In this document: piece after piece, positions 17,123 to 24,527 of the stretch
Numbering within the stretch: the first letter of the stretch is position 1
How the letters are laid out: every line of letters begins with the position of its first letter
From: Cryobacterium mannosilyticum
GTDB taxonomy: Bacteria; Actinomycetota; Actinomycetes; Actinomycetales; Microbacteriaceae
Direction: 5' to 3'
Assembly: GCF_004402705.1 (NCBI RefSeq)
Contig: NZ_SOFM01000023.1
Location: forward strand, 57,447-121,446
Length of the DNA: 64,000 nucleotides
Translations under genes and position numbers: made by a program
Notes under the pieces: model-generated
What the model saw: the letters and a program-made list of their open reading frames with translations, nothing else
Database searches by the model: none
Told to the model about the DNA's origin: nothing

Positions 17123-19627
17123 ATGAATCAGGGACCGGACCGTTCGGCCGCCAGCCAGGTCGTCACGGTCGGCGGCCATCGGATCACGCTCACCAGCCTC
17201 GAAAAGGTGCTCTACCCGGAGACCGGCACGACCAAGGCAGACGTGATCGCCTATTACGCGGCCGTGGCCGACGTGCTGATCCCCCATTCCGCCAACCGGC
17301 CGGCCACGAGGAAACGGTGGGTGCACGGCGTCGGCACCGCCGCGGAACCCGGCCACATGTTCTTTCAGAAGAACCTCGACGCGTCGGCCCCGAGCTGGGT
17401 CACCCGCCGGTCGATCGAGCACTCCGACCACGTCAACGTGTATCCGCTGGTCAACGACCTGGCCACGCTGACCTGGCTCGGCCAGGTCGCTGCGCTCGAA
17501 ATCCATGTGCCGCAGTGGCAGTTCGGCCGAGACGGCCATCCGCGCAACCCGGATCGGCTCGTGCTCGACCTGGACCCTGGCGAGGGCGTCACCCTCGCCG
17601 AGTGCGCCCACGTCGCCCGGCTGGCCCGGGCCATCCTGCGCGACATGGGCCTGGATCCGTTCCCCGTGACCAGCGGGAGCAAAGGCATCCACTTGTACGC
17701 TGCGCTGGATCTCAGCCATACCTCCGACCAGGTCTCCGCGGTCGCGCACGAATTGGCGCGGGCGCTGGAGGCCGACCATCCCGACCTCGTGGTCAGCGAC
17801 ATGAAGAAAGCCAGGCGCGCCGGCCGGGTCTTCGTGGACTGGAGCCAGAACAACGCCGCCAAGACCACGATCGCACCGTACTCATTGCGCGGCACACCGT
17901 TGCCGATGGTCGCCATGCCCCGCACCTGGCGCGAATTGGCCTCCCCCGGGCTGGCCCAGATCGATTACCGCCAGGCCAGGCACCGGGTGGAACGCAACGG
18001 CGACGCACTGTCCGGCCTGCTCACCGCCCACCCGGGTTTACGGGCAGACTTCGGCGGCGCGACGGACCCAGGCCCCGGGGCGGCCGACCGGCTGGCCGAA
18101 TACCGCAGCAAGAGGAACAGCGCGCGCACGCCGGAACCGGTGCCGGCCGAGATCACCGGGACAGCGGAGGGCCGCTCCTTCGTGATCCAGGAGCACCACG
18201 CCCGCAACCTGCACTACGACCTGCGGCTCGAGCATGACGGGGTGCTCGCCTCATGGGCGCTGCCGCGGGGAGTGCCGACCGAACCGACGAAGAACCACCT
18301 CGCCGTGCGCACGGAAGACCACCCGCTCGAGTACGGCACGTTCGAGGGTGACATTCCGGCCGGGGAATACGGCGCGGGCACGGTCAGGATCTGGGACAGC
18401 GGCCGATACGACCTCGAGAAGTGGCGCGACGACGAGGTGATCGCCACCCTGCACGGCGAACCGGGCGGCGGGCTCGGTGTGGCGCGACGATTCGCCCTGA
18501 TCCACACGAAGGGCCCCGACCGGGCGGAGAACAACTGGCTGATCCATTTGATGAAGGCGACGGCGACGGCGACGGCCCGCCGTGCCGGGGCGGCGCAGGG
18601 GCCGCCCCGGGCGGCGGCCGCGCGCATCCGCCACTCGCCCATGCTCGCGACGCTCGGAACCCTGGCCGACCTGGCCGACCAGGATGGCCGGCCCTGGGCG
18701 AGTGAGATGAAGTGGGACGGGATCAGATTGCTCGCCTCCGTGACGATGAACGCCTCCGTGACAATGAACGCCTCCGTGACGATGAACGCCTCCGTGACGG
18801 TGGACGACCCCGGGGCCACGGTTCGCCTGGTCACCCGGAACGGCAACGACGTCACGGATGCCTACTCGGACCTGGTGCGCGCCCTGCCGGCGGTCGTCAC
18901 GGCCGGATCGGCCGTGCTCGACGGGGAGGTCGTCGCCCTCGATGCCGCGGGCAGGCCGAGTTTCGGCCTGTTGCAGAACCGGACCGGCGGCACTCGGGTG
19001 AACTACCTCGTTTTCGACCTGCTCGAGCGGGACGGGCAGGACCTCACCGAGTTGTCGTATTCGGCGCGGCGCGAGATCCTCGGCCAGGTGGTGCACGGCA
19101 ACGCCGACGTCCAGGTGCCGCCGGCCTTCGACGGCGATGCGGCGGCGGCCCTGCGAGCGAGCCGGGAGCTCGGCCTGGAGGGCATCGTCGCCAAACGGCT
19201 GGACGGCCGCTATGAGCCGGGCCGCAGGTCCCGGTCCTGGATCAAGATCAAGCACCATGCGACCCAGGAGGTCGTGGTCGGCGGGTGGCGCCCCGGCCGG
19301 GGCCACCGGTCCGGCTCGATCGGATCGCTGCTGGTCGGGATTCCGCACGGCGGCACCCTCGCCTACGCCGGCCGGGTCGGCACGGGGTTCCGTGATCTGG
19401 ACCTTGAGGAGATCATGGCGAGGCTCGGGCCGATCGCCACGACCGCGAGCCCCTTCGCCGAGGTTCCCGCGGCTGACGCCGGTGACGCGAACTGGGTGCG
19501 GCCGATCCTCGTCGGCGAGGTGGAGTTCGCGGAGTGGACGGAGGCGGGGCGGCTCCGGCACCCCGTTTGGCGAGGCTGGCGCCCGGAAAAGTCGCCCGCC
19601 GACGTGGTCAGGGAAGGCCCCGGGTAG
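17123..19627 (+). CDS. ligD: multifunctional NHEJ ATP-dependent DNA ligase LigD
   Basis: Repairs DNA double-strand breaks with Ku. Domain order here is polymerase, 3'-phosphoesterase, ligase. The Pol domain (about 20-300) has LVLDLDPGEG with the metal-binding Asp pair. The phosphoesterase (about 330-455) has FVIQEHHARNLHYDLRLEHDGVL. The ligase (about 520-834) has the nucleophile in EMKWDG (Lys530), motif LVFDLLERDG, and LEGIVAKRL with the C-terminal IKIK. Immediately after motif I, residues 538-561 are an ASVTMN hexapeptide tandem repeat, which is unusual. 834 aa. The ATG at 17123 is preferred to an in-frame GTG at 17108. Confidence 0.95.
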   Translation: MNQGPDRSAASQVVTVGGHRITLTSLEKVLYPETGTTKADVIAYYAAVADVLIPHSANRPATRKRWVHGVGTAAEPGHMFFQKNLDASAPSWVTRRSIEHSDHVNVYPLVNDLATLTWLGQVAALEIHVPQWQFGRDGHPRNPDRLVLDLDPGEGVTLAECAHVARLARAILRDMGLDPFPVTSGSKGIHLYAALDLSHTSDQVSAVAHELARALEADHPDLVVSDMKKARRAGRVFVDWSQNNAAKTTIAPYSLRGTPLPMVAMPRTWRELASPGLAQIDYRQARHRVERNGDALSGLLTAHPGLRADFGGATDPGPGAADRLAEYRSKRNSARTPEPVPAEITGTAEGRSFVIQEHHARNLHYDLRLEHDGVLASWALPRGVPTEPTKNHLAVRTEDHPLEYGTFEGDIPAGEYGAGTVRIWDSGRYDLEKWRDDEVIATLHGEPGGGLGVARRFALIHTKGPDRAENNWLIHLMKATATATARRAGAAQGPPRAAAARIRHSPMLATLGTLADLADQDGRPWASEMKWDGIRLLASVTMNASVTMNASVTMNASVTVDDPGATVRLVTRNGNDVTDAYSDLVRALPAVVTAGSAVLDGEVVALDAAGRPSFGLLQNRTGGTRVNYLVFDLLERDGQDLTELSYSARREILGQVVHGNADVQVPPAFDGDAAAALRASRELGLEGIVAKRLDGRYEPGRRSRSWIKIKHHATQEVVVGGWRPGRGHRSGSIGSLLVGIPHGGTLAYAGRVGTGFRDLDLEEIMARLGPIATTASPFAEVPAADAGDANWVRPILVGEVEFAEWTEAGRLRHPVWRGWRPEKSPADVVREGPG
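18734..18805 (+). repeat. 18-bp minisatellite inside ligD
   Basis: Four consecutive copies of an 18-bp unit, GCCTCCGTGACGATGAAC, the fourth diverging after 12 bp. It encodes (ASVTMN)3-ASVTVD, directly after the adenylated-lysine motif of the ligase domain. The core ACGCCTC(C/T)GTGACG also occurs in the array near 20.7 kb, on the opposite strand. Confidence 0.9.
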
Positions 19628-19640
19628 GCCCGGCCGCAGG

Positions 19641-20141
19641 TCAGGCGCGGCGCGGTTGCCTGGGCGGCTTGGGGAAGGCATCCCTCATGTGGTCCGAGGA
19701 GAGGTAGTCGCCGACGCCGATCATGATCAGGCTGAACAGGATTTGTTCGGTGACCATCCAGAACGGGTAGAGCCCGGGGATCGCGGCGAGGACAAGGGTG
19801 ATCACGGGGAAGATCTTGCTGAACAGCCGCAGGCGGGAGTAGGCCCAGTAGTACCCCTTCTGGGCGCGCCAGGCGAAGTAGAACAGCGTGAGGGTCATCG
19901 CGAGCACCACGAAGGTGCGCATCCAGACCGAGAACGGCACTGCGGACCCGCCGAGGGCGATCACGACGGCCACGACCGCTGCCGCTGCACCGAGCACGAG
20001 TTCGGCAGCGAGCAGCCAGGCGATCGCGACGAAGGCGCGCCGGGTGCGCGGGTGGTCGCGCATTTCCGGCGGGATCGTGTATTCGACGCTCCGGCCTCCC
20101 GCGACCCGGTCGACGGCGAGAAACATGGGTTCCAGGTTCAT
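19641..20141 (-). CDS. hypothetical integral membrane protein
   Basis: Not assigned to a known family. The 166-aa protein has a soluble start (MNLEPMFLAVDRVAGGRSVEYTIPPEMRDHPRTRRAF) then four probable membrane segments: AIAWLLAAELVLGAAAAVVAVVIAL, the segment around TFVVLAMTLTLFYFAW, the segment around FPVITLVLAAIPGLYPFW, and one around ILFSLIMIGVGDYL. It ends in a basic tail. The ATG has GGAGG 4 nt upstream; 22 in-frame codons upstream are not supported. It faces ligD, 13 bp away, tail to tail. Confidence 0.75.
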   Translation of the reverse strand: MNLEPMFLAVDRVAGGRSVEYTIPPEMRDHPRTRRAFVAIAWLLAAELVLGAAAAVVAVVIALGGSAVPFSVWMRTFVVLAMTLTLFYFAWRAQKGYYWAYSRLRLFSKIFPVITLVLAAIPGLYPFWMVTEQILFSLIMIGVGDYLSSDHMRDAFPKPPRQPRRA

Positions 20142-20176
20142 GATGCCTCCGGAACCACGGTAGCCGCTCCGGGGAG

Positions 20177-20626
20177 TCAGCCCAGCCGCAGCCGCAACGC
20201 CGGCCACGCCGCGGCGAAGCCCGGATGCAGCGGGAGCGCGTCGACCTCGTCGGTCGGTACCCAGCGGAGTGCGATGCTCTCCCGGTCGCTGATCACCGGT
20301 TCGAACGGCCGGTTGGCGCGCACGACCACGGTCGTGTACGACCAGAACCCGAGGTCGAGCACCGAGCTGAATTGCACGCTGACCAGGTCGGCCGGCACCC
20401 CGGCCTCCTCGCCGGCCTCGCGCAGGGCGGCCTCGAGCGCGGTCTCGTGCTCGTGCCGCGCTCCCCCGGGCAGCCCCCAGGTGTCTCCCTGGTGGCTCCA
20501 GACGGCGCGGTGCTGAAGCAGCACGCCCAGCTCCAGGTGGTGCACGAGGAGACCGGCCGCACCGAATCGCCCCCAGAACTTCCGACCGTCGGGGCCGTAG
20601 ACCCAGGTGTCGCCGTTACCGCTCAT
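20177..20626 (-). CDS. Nudix hydrolase
   Basis: Hydrolyses a nucleoside diphosphate linked to another group. The Nudix box is complete: G-X5-E-X7-REAGEEAGV, starting GGARHEHETALEAALRE at about residue 54. The segment before it (QHRAVWSHQGDTWGLPGG) is typical of MutT-like members. 149 aa. The ATG MSGNGDTW is the likely start although GGGGAG abuts it closely; in-frame codons continue upstream through the 18-bp repeat array, where many GTG codons occur, so an N-terminal repeat extension cannot be excluded. Substrate unknown. Confidence 0.82.
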   Translation of the reverse strand: MSGNGDTWVYGPDGRKFWGRFGAAGLLVHHLELGVLLQHRAVWSHQGDTWGLPGGARHEHETALEAALREAGEEAGVPADLVSVQFSSVLDLGFWSYTTVVVRANRPFEPVISDRESIALRWVPTDEVDALPLHPGFAAAWPALRLRLG

Positions 20627-20639
20627 CTCCCCAGCATGC

Positions 20640-20829
20640 GTCACCGAGCCGTGAAACGTCACAGAGGCGTGGTCTGTCACAGGGCCGTGGTCCGTCACAG
20701 AGGCGTGGTCCGTCACAGAGCCGTGGTCTGTCACAGGGCCGTGGTCCGTCACAGAGGCGTGGTCCGTCACAGAGCCGTGGTCTGTCACAGGGCCGTGGTC
20801 CGTCACAGAGGCGTGGTCCGTCGTAGAAC
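20640..20829. repeat. 18-bp tandem repeat array (about 10 units)
   Basis: Nine good copies of an 18-bp unit, GTCACAGAGGCGTGGTCC and variants (GGC/GGGCC/GAGCC), run from 20658 to 20819, preceded by one degenerate copy at 20640 and followed by a partial copy. The variants cycle with a 54-bp higher-order period. On the minus strand it encodes (ASVTDH/GPVTDH/GSVTDH)n. It lies between the Nudix gene and the DHFR-like gene. There are no spacers, so it is not CRISPR. Confidence 0.95.
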
Positions 20830-21393
20830 GTCGCCGGGCGGCAGGGCGCGGTAGTGCAGGTGAACCACACCATTGTCGAAGCGGTGTTCGGCCACCAGCT
20901 GAACCCGCAGCCGCACGCCGGCCGGGTAGAACCGGGTGCCGCCGCCCACGAGGACGGGCGACACGAACTGATGGTATTCGTCGACCAGGCCGGCCTCGAT
21001 CGCGAGTTTCGCGAGCCCCGGGCCGCCCACGGACAGGTCGCGGTGGGCGGTGTCCTTGAGCCGCCGGATGACGGCAGGGTCGAACTCCCGCTCGAGCCTG
21101 GTGCGCGGAGCGCTGACCGATTCGAGTGTGGTCGAGTAAACGATCTTGTCGGTCGCCCGCCAGAGCGCCGCGAAGTCCTTGATGGCCTCCGGCTCGTCGG
21201 TGTCGTCGATGGTGTCCCAAGTGGCCATCACCTCGTACATCCGGCGCCCGAACAGCTGGGTGCCGATCTCCCGCTCGAGCTCGTTGACGAAGCCGTGCAC
21301 CTCCGCGTCGGGCACGCTCCAGTCGAACTTGCCGTCCGCATCCGAGACATACCCGTCGAGCGACGTGATCCCGGCGTAGATCAGCCTGGCCAT
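20803..21393 (-). CDS. dihydrofolate reductase family (RibD C-terminal-like) protein
   Basis: NADPH-dependent reductase-fold protein of the DHFR/RibD-C superfamily; physiological substrate unknown. It starts MARLIYAGITSLDGYVSDADGKFDW, continues LFGRRMYEVMATWDT, and has the nucleotide-binding SVGGPGLAKLAIEAGLVDEYHQFVSPVLVGGG. 196 aa. GGGAGA precedes the ATG. The stop codon lies inside the first unit of the 18-bp repeat array, so the last few residues (RRTTPL) are repeat-derived. It follows the YCII gene by 28 bp, probably in one operon. Confidence 0.88.
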   Translation of the reverse strand: MARLIYAGITSLDGYVSDADGKFDWSVPDAEVHGFVNELEREIGTQLFGRRMYEVMATWDTIDDTDEPEAIKDFAALWRATDKIVYSTTLESVSAPRTRLEREFDPAVIRRLKDTAHRDLSVGGPGLAKLAIEAGLVDEYHQFVSPVLVGGGTRFYPAGVRLRVQLVAEHRFDNGVVHLHYRALPPGDVLRRTTPL

Positions 21394-21421
21394 GGTTCTC
21401 CCGTCGCCGGCTTCCCGGCGG

Positions 21422-21799
21422 TCACGGCTGGCTGTGCCATTCGCCGTCACGGAAGATGATCGCGGACGGGCGGATTTCGACGGAGCCATAGAGCGCGCCC
21501 GGGCACTGCCTGGCCCAGTCGATGGCGGCATCGAGGTCGGGAACCTCGATCACGAAGGTGCCGTTGAGCCGTTCCCGGGTGTCCGCGAACGGACCGTCCT
21601 GCACCCGGAGCGCGCCGTCGCGGACCGAGATCGTGGTCGACGCCGCCACGGGCTGCAGGATGTCGGCGGAGACCAGCACGCCCCCGGCATCCAGCGACTT
21701 CGCGTAGGCGTCGAATGCCGTCCGACCCCAGTTCATGGCTTCTTCGCTGACCTCGGCGTCGCCGGGTTCCTGGCTGATGACGAGGAGTGAGTATCGCAT
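21422..21799 (-). CDS. YCII-related domain protein
   Basis: Small protein of the YCII/DGPF family found next to RibD-C/DHFR-like and ECF sigma genes in actinobacteria; activity unknown. The sequence MRYSLLVISQ, then VLVSADILQPVAASTTISVRDG and VQDGPFADTRERLNGTFVIEVPDLDAAIDWA shows the DGPF(A/T)ETKE-like motif of the family. 125 aa, with GAAGGA 6 nt upstream of the ATG. The DHFR-like gene begins 28 bp downstream. Confidence 0.88.
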   Translation of the reverse strand: MRYSLLVISQEPGDAEVSEEAMNWGRTAFDAYAKSLDAGGVLVSADILQPVAASTTISVRDGALRVQDGPFADTRERLNGTFVIEVPDLDAAIDWARQCPGALYGSVEIRPSAIIFRDGEWHSQP

Positions 21800-21877
21800 C
21801 GGACGTCCTTCCGCTCGAACGATAGTGACACCACTCGCACGAGTGCGCCAGCGTCGGATCCACGTGCCCGGCGCAGG

Positions 21878-22255
21878 TCAGCCGTGGGCGGCGACGTAGT
21901 CGACGAGTCCCTTCACCGTCGCGACCTGGCCGTAGTCCCGCTCCGGCGTGTCCACCCCGGTCGCCCGGGCGATCGTCTCGATCAGGCGCAGGAAGTCGAG
22001 GGAATCGAGCTCGAGGTCCTGGCGCAGCCTGGCGGTCTCAACTTCCGCGGCGTAGCTGAGCGAGTGGGTGGAGCCGTCGGCCCGCACGAACCGCAGGGCT
22101 TCCCGTTCCGCGTTCGGGCCGGCCGCGTGCCGGTCGACGGCCTCATCGGCGATGTTGAGCCCCCGGCCTCCCGGAAGCCCCGACAGCCCGCGCCTGGCGT
22201 CGTCCCAGGTGAAGCCGGCGCAAGTGGCGTTGTAGTCGACCAGGTTCGGCCGCAC
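21878..22255 (-). pseudogene. chimeric remnant: acetyl-CoA synthetase N-terminus fused to acyl carrier protein C-terminus
   Basis: 125 codons in one open frame with two unrelated halves. Residues 1-70 (VRPNLVDYNATCAGFTWDDARR, LNIADEAVDRHAAGP, ALRFVRADGSTHSLSYA) match the start of an acetate--CoA ligase of the AMP-binding superfamily. Residues 75-125 (LRQDLELDSLDFLRLIETIARATGVD, VATVKGLVDYVAAHG) match the second half of an acyl carrier protein, including the phosphopantetheine Ser85 in DSLDF. Such genes are often neighbours in actinobacteria, so an in-frame deletion probably fused them. GTG start without a Shine-Dalgarno. Function unlikely but not excluded. Confidence 0.7.
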
Positions 22256-22310
22256 TATCAGTGCGGCCAGGCCGGTCTGGTGCTGTACTCGGTTTGACCC
22301 GGCCGGAGGG

Positions 22311-23111
22311 TCACCGCACAGTGCCGATGGCGACCGTGGCGCCCAGGGCCGCCGAGGTCACGACCCGAGCGGCGAACCCGGCCCGGTCGAGGATGGCGGC
22401 CGTTCCCGGGGCCTGCGCGCGGCTGGTCTCGATGAGCAGCAGGCCACCGGCCGCCAGCCAGTCCGGTGCGCCTTCGGCCACCCGGCGATGCACCTCGAGT
22501 CCGTCGGCGCCACCGTCCAGGGCAGTGCGGGTCTCGTGCAGTCGCGCCTCCCGCGGCATCGTGTCGATGGCCGAGGTGGGCACATAGGGTGCGTTGACGA
22601 CCAGGAGGTGCACCGTCCCCTTGATATCCGGGGGTAACGCGTCGAAGAGGTCGCCCTCGAACACCCGGTCCGCGCCGAGGTTGCGCCGGGCGCAGCGGAC
22701 GGCGACCGGGTCGATGTCGGCCGCGTAGAGCCGGGCCTCGGGATGGGCGGCGGCCACGGCCATCCCCACCGCGCCGGAGCCGCAGCACAGGTCGACGACG
22801 GTGGATCCGGGGCCGCAACGTTTGACGCCCTCCCGCACCAGCAGGCCGGTGCGGCGGCGCGGCACGAACACCCCGGGTTCGACCGCGACACGCAGTCCGC
22901 AGAACTCGGCCCAGCCCAGGATGTACTCGAGCGGTTCACCGGCAGCCCGGCGCTCGACCATCGCGTCGGCCTCCCCCGTCGTGCGCGCGGCGGCCCGGAT
23001 CAGTCGGGCCTCGTCCTCGGCGAACACGCAGCCGGCCGCCCGCAGCCGGGCGACGATGAGGGCGGAGGAGCCTGGTGACGCCACGGACTCAGACTGCCAG
23101 ATCAGAGGCAC
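22311..23111 (-). CDS. putative protein N5-glutamine methyltransferase (PrmC-related)
   Basis: SAM-dependent methyltransferase of the PrmC-related actinobacterial group. The SAM-binding motif is VVDLCCGSGAVGMAVA near residue 105, followed by ADIDPVAVRCARRNLG. The catalytic NPPY motif of PrmC is replaced by NAPYVP, as in this subgroup. The N-terminal helical region (LVRAARTTGEADAMVERRAAGEPLEYILG) is also PrmC-like. 266 aa with the GTG start, which has no convincing Shine-Dalgarno; a GTG nine codons later is possible. Substrate unknown; the true PrmC should be elsewhere. Confidence 0.85.
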   Translation of the reverse strand: MPLIWQSESVASPGSSALIVARLRAAGCVFAEDEARLIRAAARTTGEADAMVERRAAGEPLEYILGWAEFCGLRVAVEPGVFVPRRRTGLLVREGVKRCGPGSTVVDLCCGSGAVGMAVAAAHPEARLYAADIDPVAVRCARRNLGADRVFEGDLFDALPPDIKGTVHLLVVNAPYVPTSAIDTMPREARLHETRTALDGGADGLEVHRRVAEGAPDWLAAGGLLLIETSRAQAPGTAAILDRAGFAARVVTSAALGATVAIGTVR

Positions 23112-23121
23112 GGTTCGCGAG

Positions 23122-23679
23122 TCACCACGGGTAGGGCCGGGGGATGTCGTCCGCGTCGACGTAGTGGATGCCTCCCTCCGGGTCGAGCGGCAGTCCGGAG
23201 GCGGAATCGCGGCAGGATGCCTCCCAGACCTCCTGCCCGGACAGGGCGTGGATCTCCCCGTTCGTCACGACCCAGCCGCGCACGGCCTGGTAGGGGACGC
23301 CGCCCTCCGGCGACAGGTAGCGGGTGCCCATCTCGACGGTGTGGAGCATGAGGCTGAATGTGTCGGCGGCGCTGATCCGGCAGGTGACGTATTCGAGCAG
23401 TTCCGAGTATCCGATGCTCGGGGTGGTGCGGCCCGTGGGATCCGTGTGGAACCTCGTGTGGCCGATCGCGTCCGCGGAGACGGTCAGCTCGTGGTTGCCG
23501 TTCCCGTGGCGCTTGCCGACGAGGGCCGCGACCAGATGCTCCTGGTTGTCGTGGCGCACGGTGGTCTGGGAGCAGCCCGTGCAGTCCAGGAGGTAGAGGG
23601 GCACTGTGGCCTGGAGCTCATGGGCGGGATTCGGGGCGAGGGTCGCGTTCGAATGGCAATAAGGGCAGGTGATGTGCAT
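23122..23679 (-). CDS. hypothetical protein with N-terminal zinc-ribbon-like Cys pairs
   Basis: Not recognised as a named family. 185 aa starting MHITCPYCHSNATLAP, with a second pair in LLDCTGCSQTTVRHD, so it probably binds zinc through CxxC-X(n)-CxxC. The remainder has no membrane segment and ends HYVDADDIPRPYPW. GGGGGA precedes the ATG by about 7 nt. It ends 10 bp before the methyltransferase gene on the same strand, so the two may be co-transcribed. Confidence 0.7.
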   Translation of the reverse strand: MHITCPYCHSNATLAPNPAHELQATVPLYLLDCTGCSQTTVRHDNQEHLVAALVGKRHGNGNHELTVSADAIGHTRFHTDPTGRTTPSIGYSELLEYVTCRISAADTFSLMLHTVEMGTRYLSPEGGVPYQAVRGWVVTNGEIHALSGQEVWEASCRDSASGLPLDPEGGIHYVDADDIPRPYPW

Positions 23680-23902
23680 GGCTGGATCCCCCTTGCTGGG
23701 GCAGCTCCTCCATCCCGATCATGCAGGATCGTCTGCCGGGCGACCGAGGTCGTCTGCCGTCAAGTTAGCAGTTGTCCCGGCCTGCCGCAGTCGGCATGAA
23801 GGGGGACAGTTGCCGGTCTGGCCGTGAGCGCCCCGGGGTTCAGAGAATGGCCGGCATCGGAGGCGCGCACCGCACGAAGGCTCGTTCGCCTAGTCTCGAG
23901 GC

Positions 23903-24523
23903 ATGGTCAGGACGATGATGCGCGGTGCCGGGCTGCTGGTGGCGGTCGTCGCCGTCGGGGCTCTCGGTCTGCTGGCGTTCCAGCCGGGCGGTCCGCTGGG
24001 AGCGCTTCTGGACGCCAGCGACTCCGGCACGACGGTCGCGCCCTCCGTCCAGTCCGACGCGGCCGGCACGGCGCCAGGCGGTGTGCCGCCGCGCCCGTCC
24101 GACGCGGTGGCGATGACGGTCGAGCACGTGCACGACGGGGACACGCTGTTCCTCCGCACGGACCGGCCCAATGCCCTCGTTCCGTCGACGGATGCCGTCA
24201 AGGTGCGCCTGATCGGGATCGACACCCCGGAGGTCGGCGACGGCGCCGAGTGCTACGGCGACGAGGCCACCCTGGCGCTGCGCACCCTGGTGCCCGACGG
24301 GAGCACGGTGTGGATCACCGCGGACCGCGAGCCGACCGACCGGTTCGGCCGCAGCCTGTTCTACCTGTGGAGTGACGACGGACGGTTCGTCAACTTCGAG
24401 CTCGTCGAGGGCGGGGCCGCCGAATCCCTGGTCATCCCACCGAACGACGCCTACTATCCCCTGCTGCGGGCCGCGGAGGATGCCGCAACGGCGGCGGGAT
24501 CCGGCAGGTGGGGCGCCTGCTGA
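23903..24523 (+). CDS. secreted thermonuclease (staphylococcal-nuclease-like)
   Basis: Predicted exported nuclease. The N-terminus has a signal/anchor segment (GAGLLVAVVAVGALGLLAF) followed by a Ser/Thr/Pro-rich linker. The SNase fold is recognisable from VEHVHDGDTLFL, VKVRLIGIDTPEVGDG with the catalytic Arg and Asp, ECYGDEAT, and REPTDRFGRSLFYLW. 206 aa, full length. It is divergent from the Cys-rich protein gene across about 220 bp in which I see no further gene, and convergent with the SDR gene 4 bp away. Confidence 0.9.
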   Translation: MVRTMMRGAGLLVAVVAVGALGLLAFQPGGPLGALLDASDSGTTVAPSVQSDAAGTAPGGVPPRPSDAVAMTVEHVHDGDTLFLRTDRPNALVPSTDAVKVRLIGIDTPEVGDGAECYGDEATLALRTLVPDGSTVWITADREPTDRFGRSLFYLWSDDGRFVNFELVEGGAAESLVIPPNDAYYPLLRAAEDAATAAGSGRWGAC

Positions 24524-24527
24524 GACT

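Noticed and set aside
20640..20829. 18-bp array considered as a CRISPR
   Set aside because: Units are directly adjacent with no unique spacers, and the period is 18 bp; no cas genes nearby.
20177..21220. 347-codon frame joining the Nudix domain to upstream sequence
   Set aside because: The upstream part is an out-of-frame shadow of the DHFR-like gene; only the Nudix part and perhaps the repeat region could be translated.
22311..23111. PrmC-like gene considered as inactive because NPPY is NAPY
   Set aside because: NAPY is usual for this actinobacterial PrmC-related subgroup, so it is not evidence of decay.
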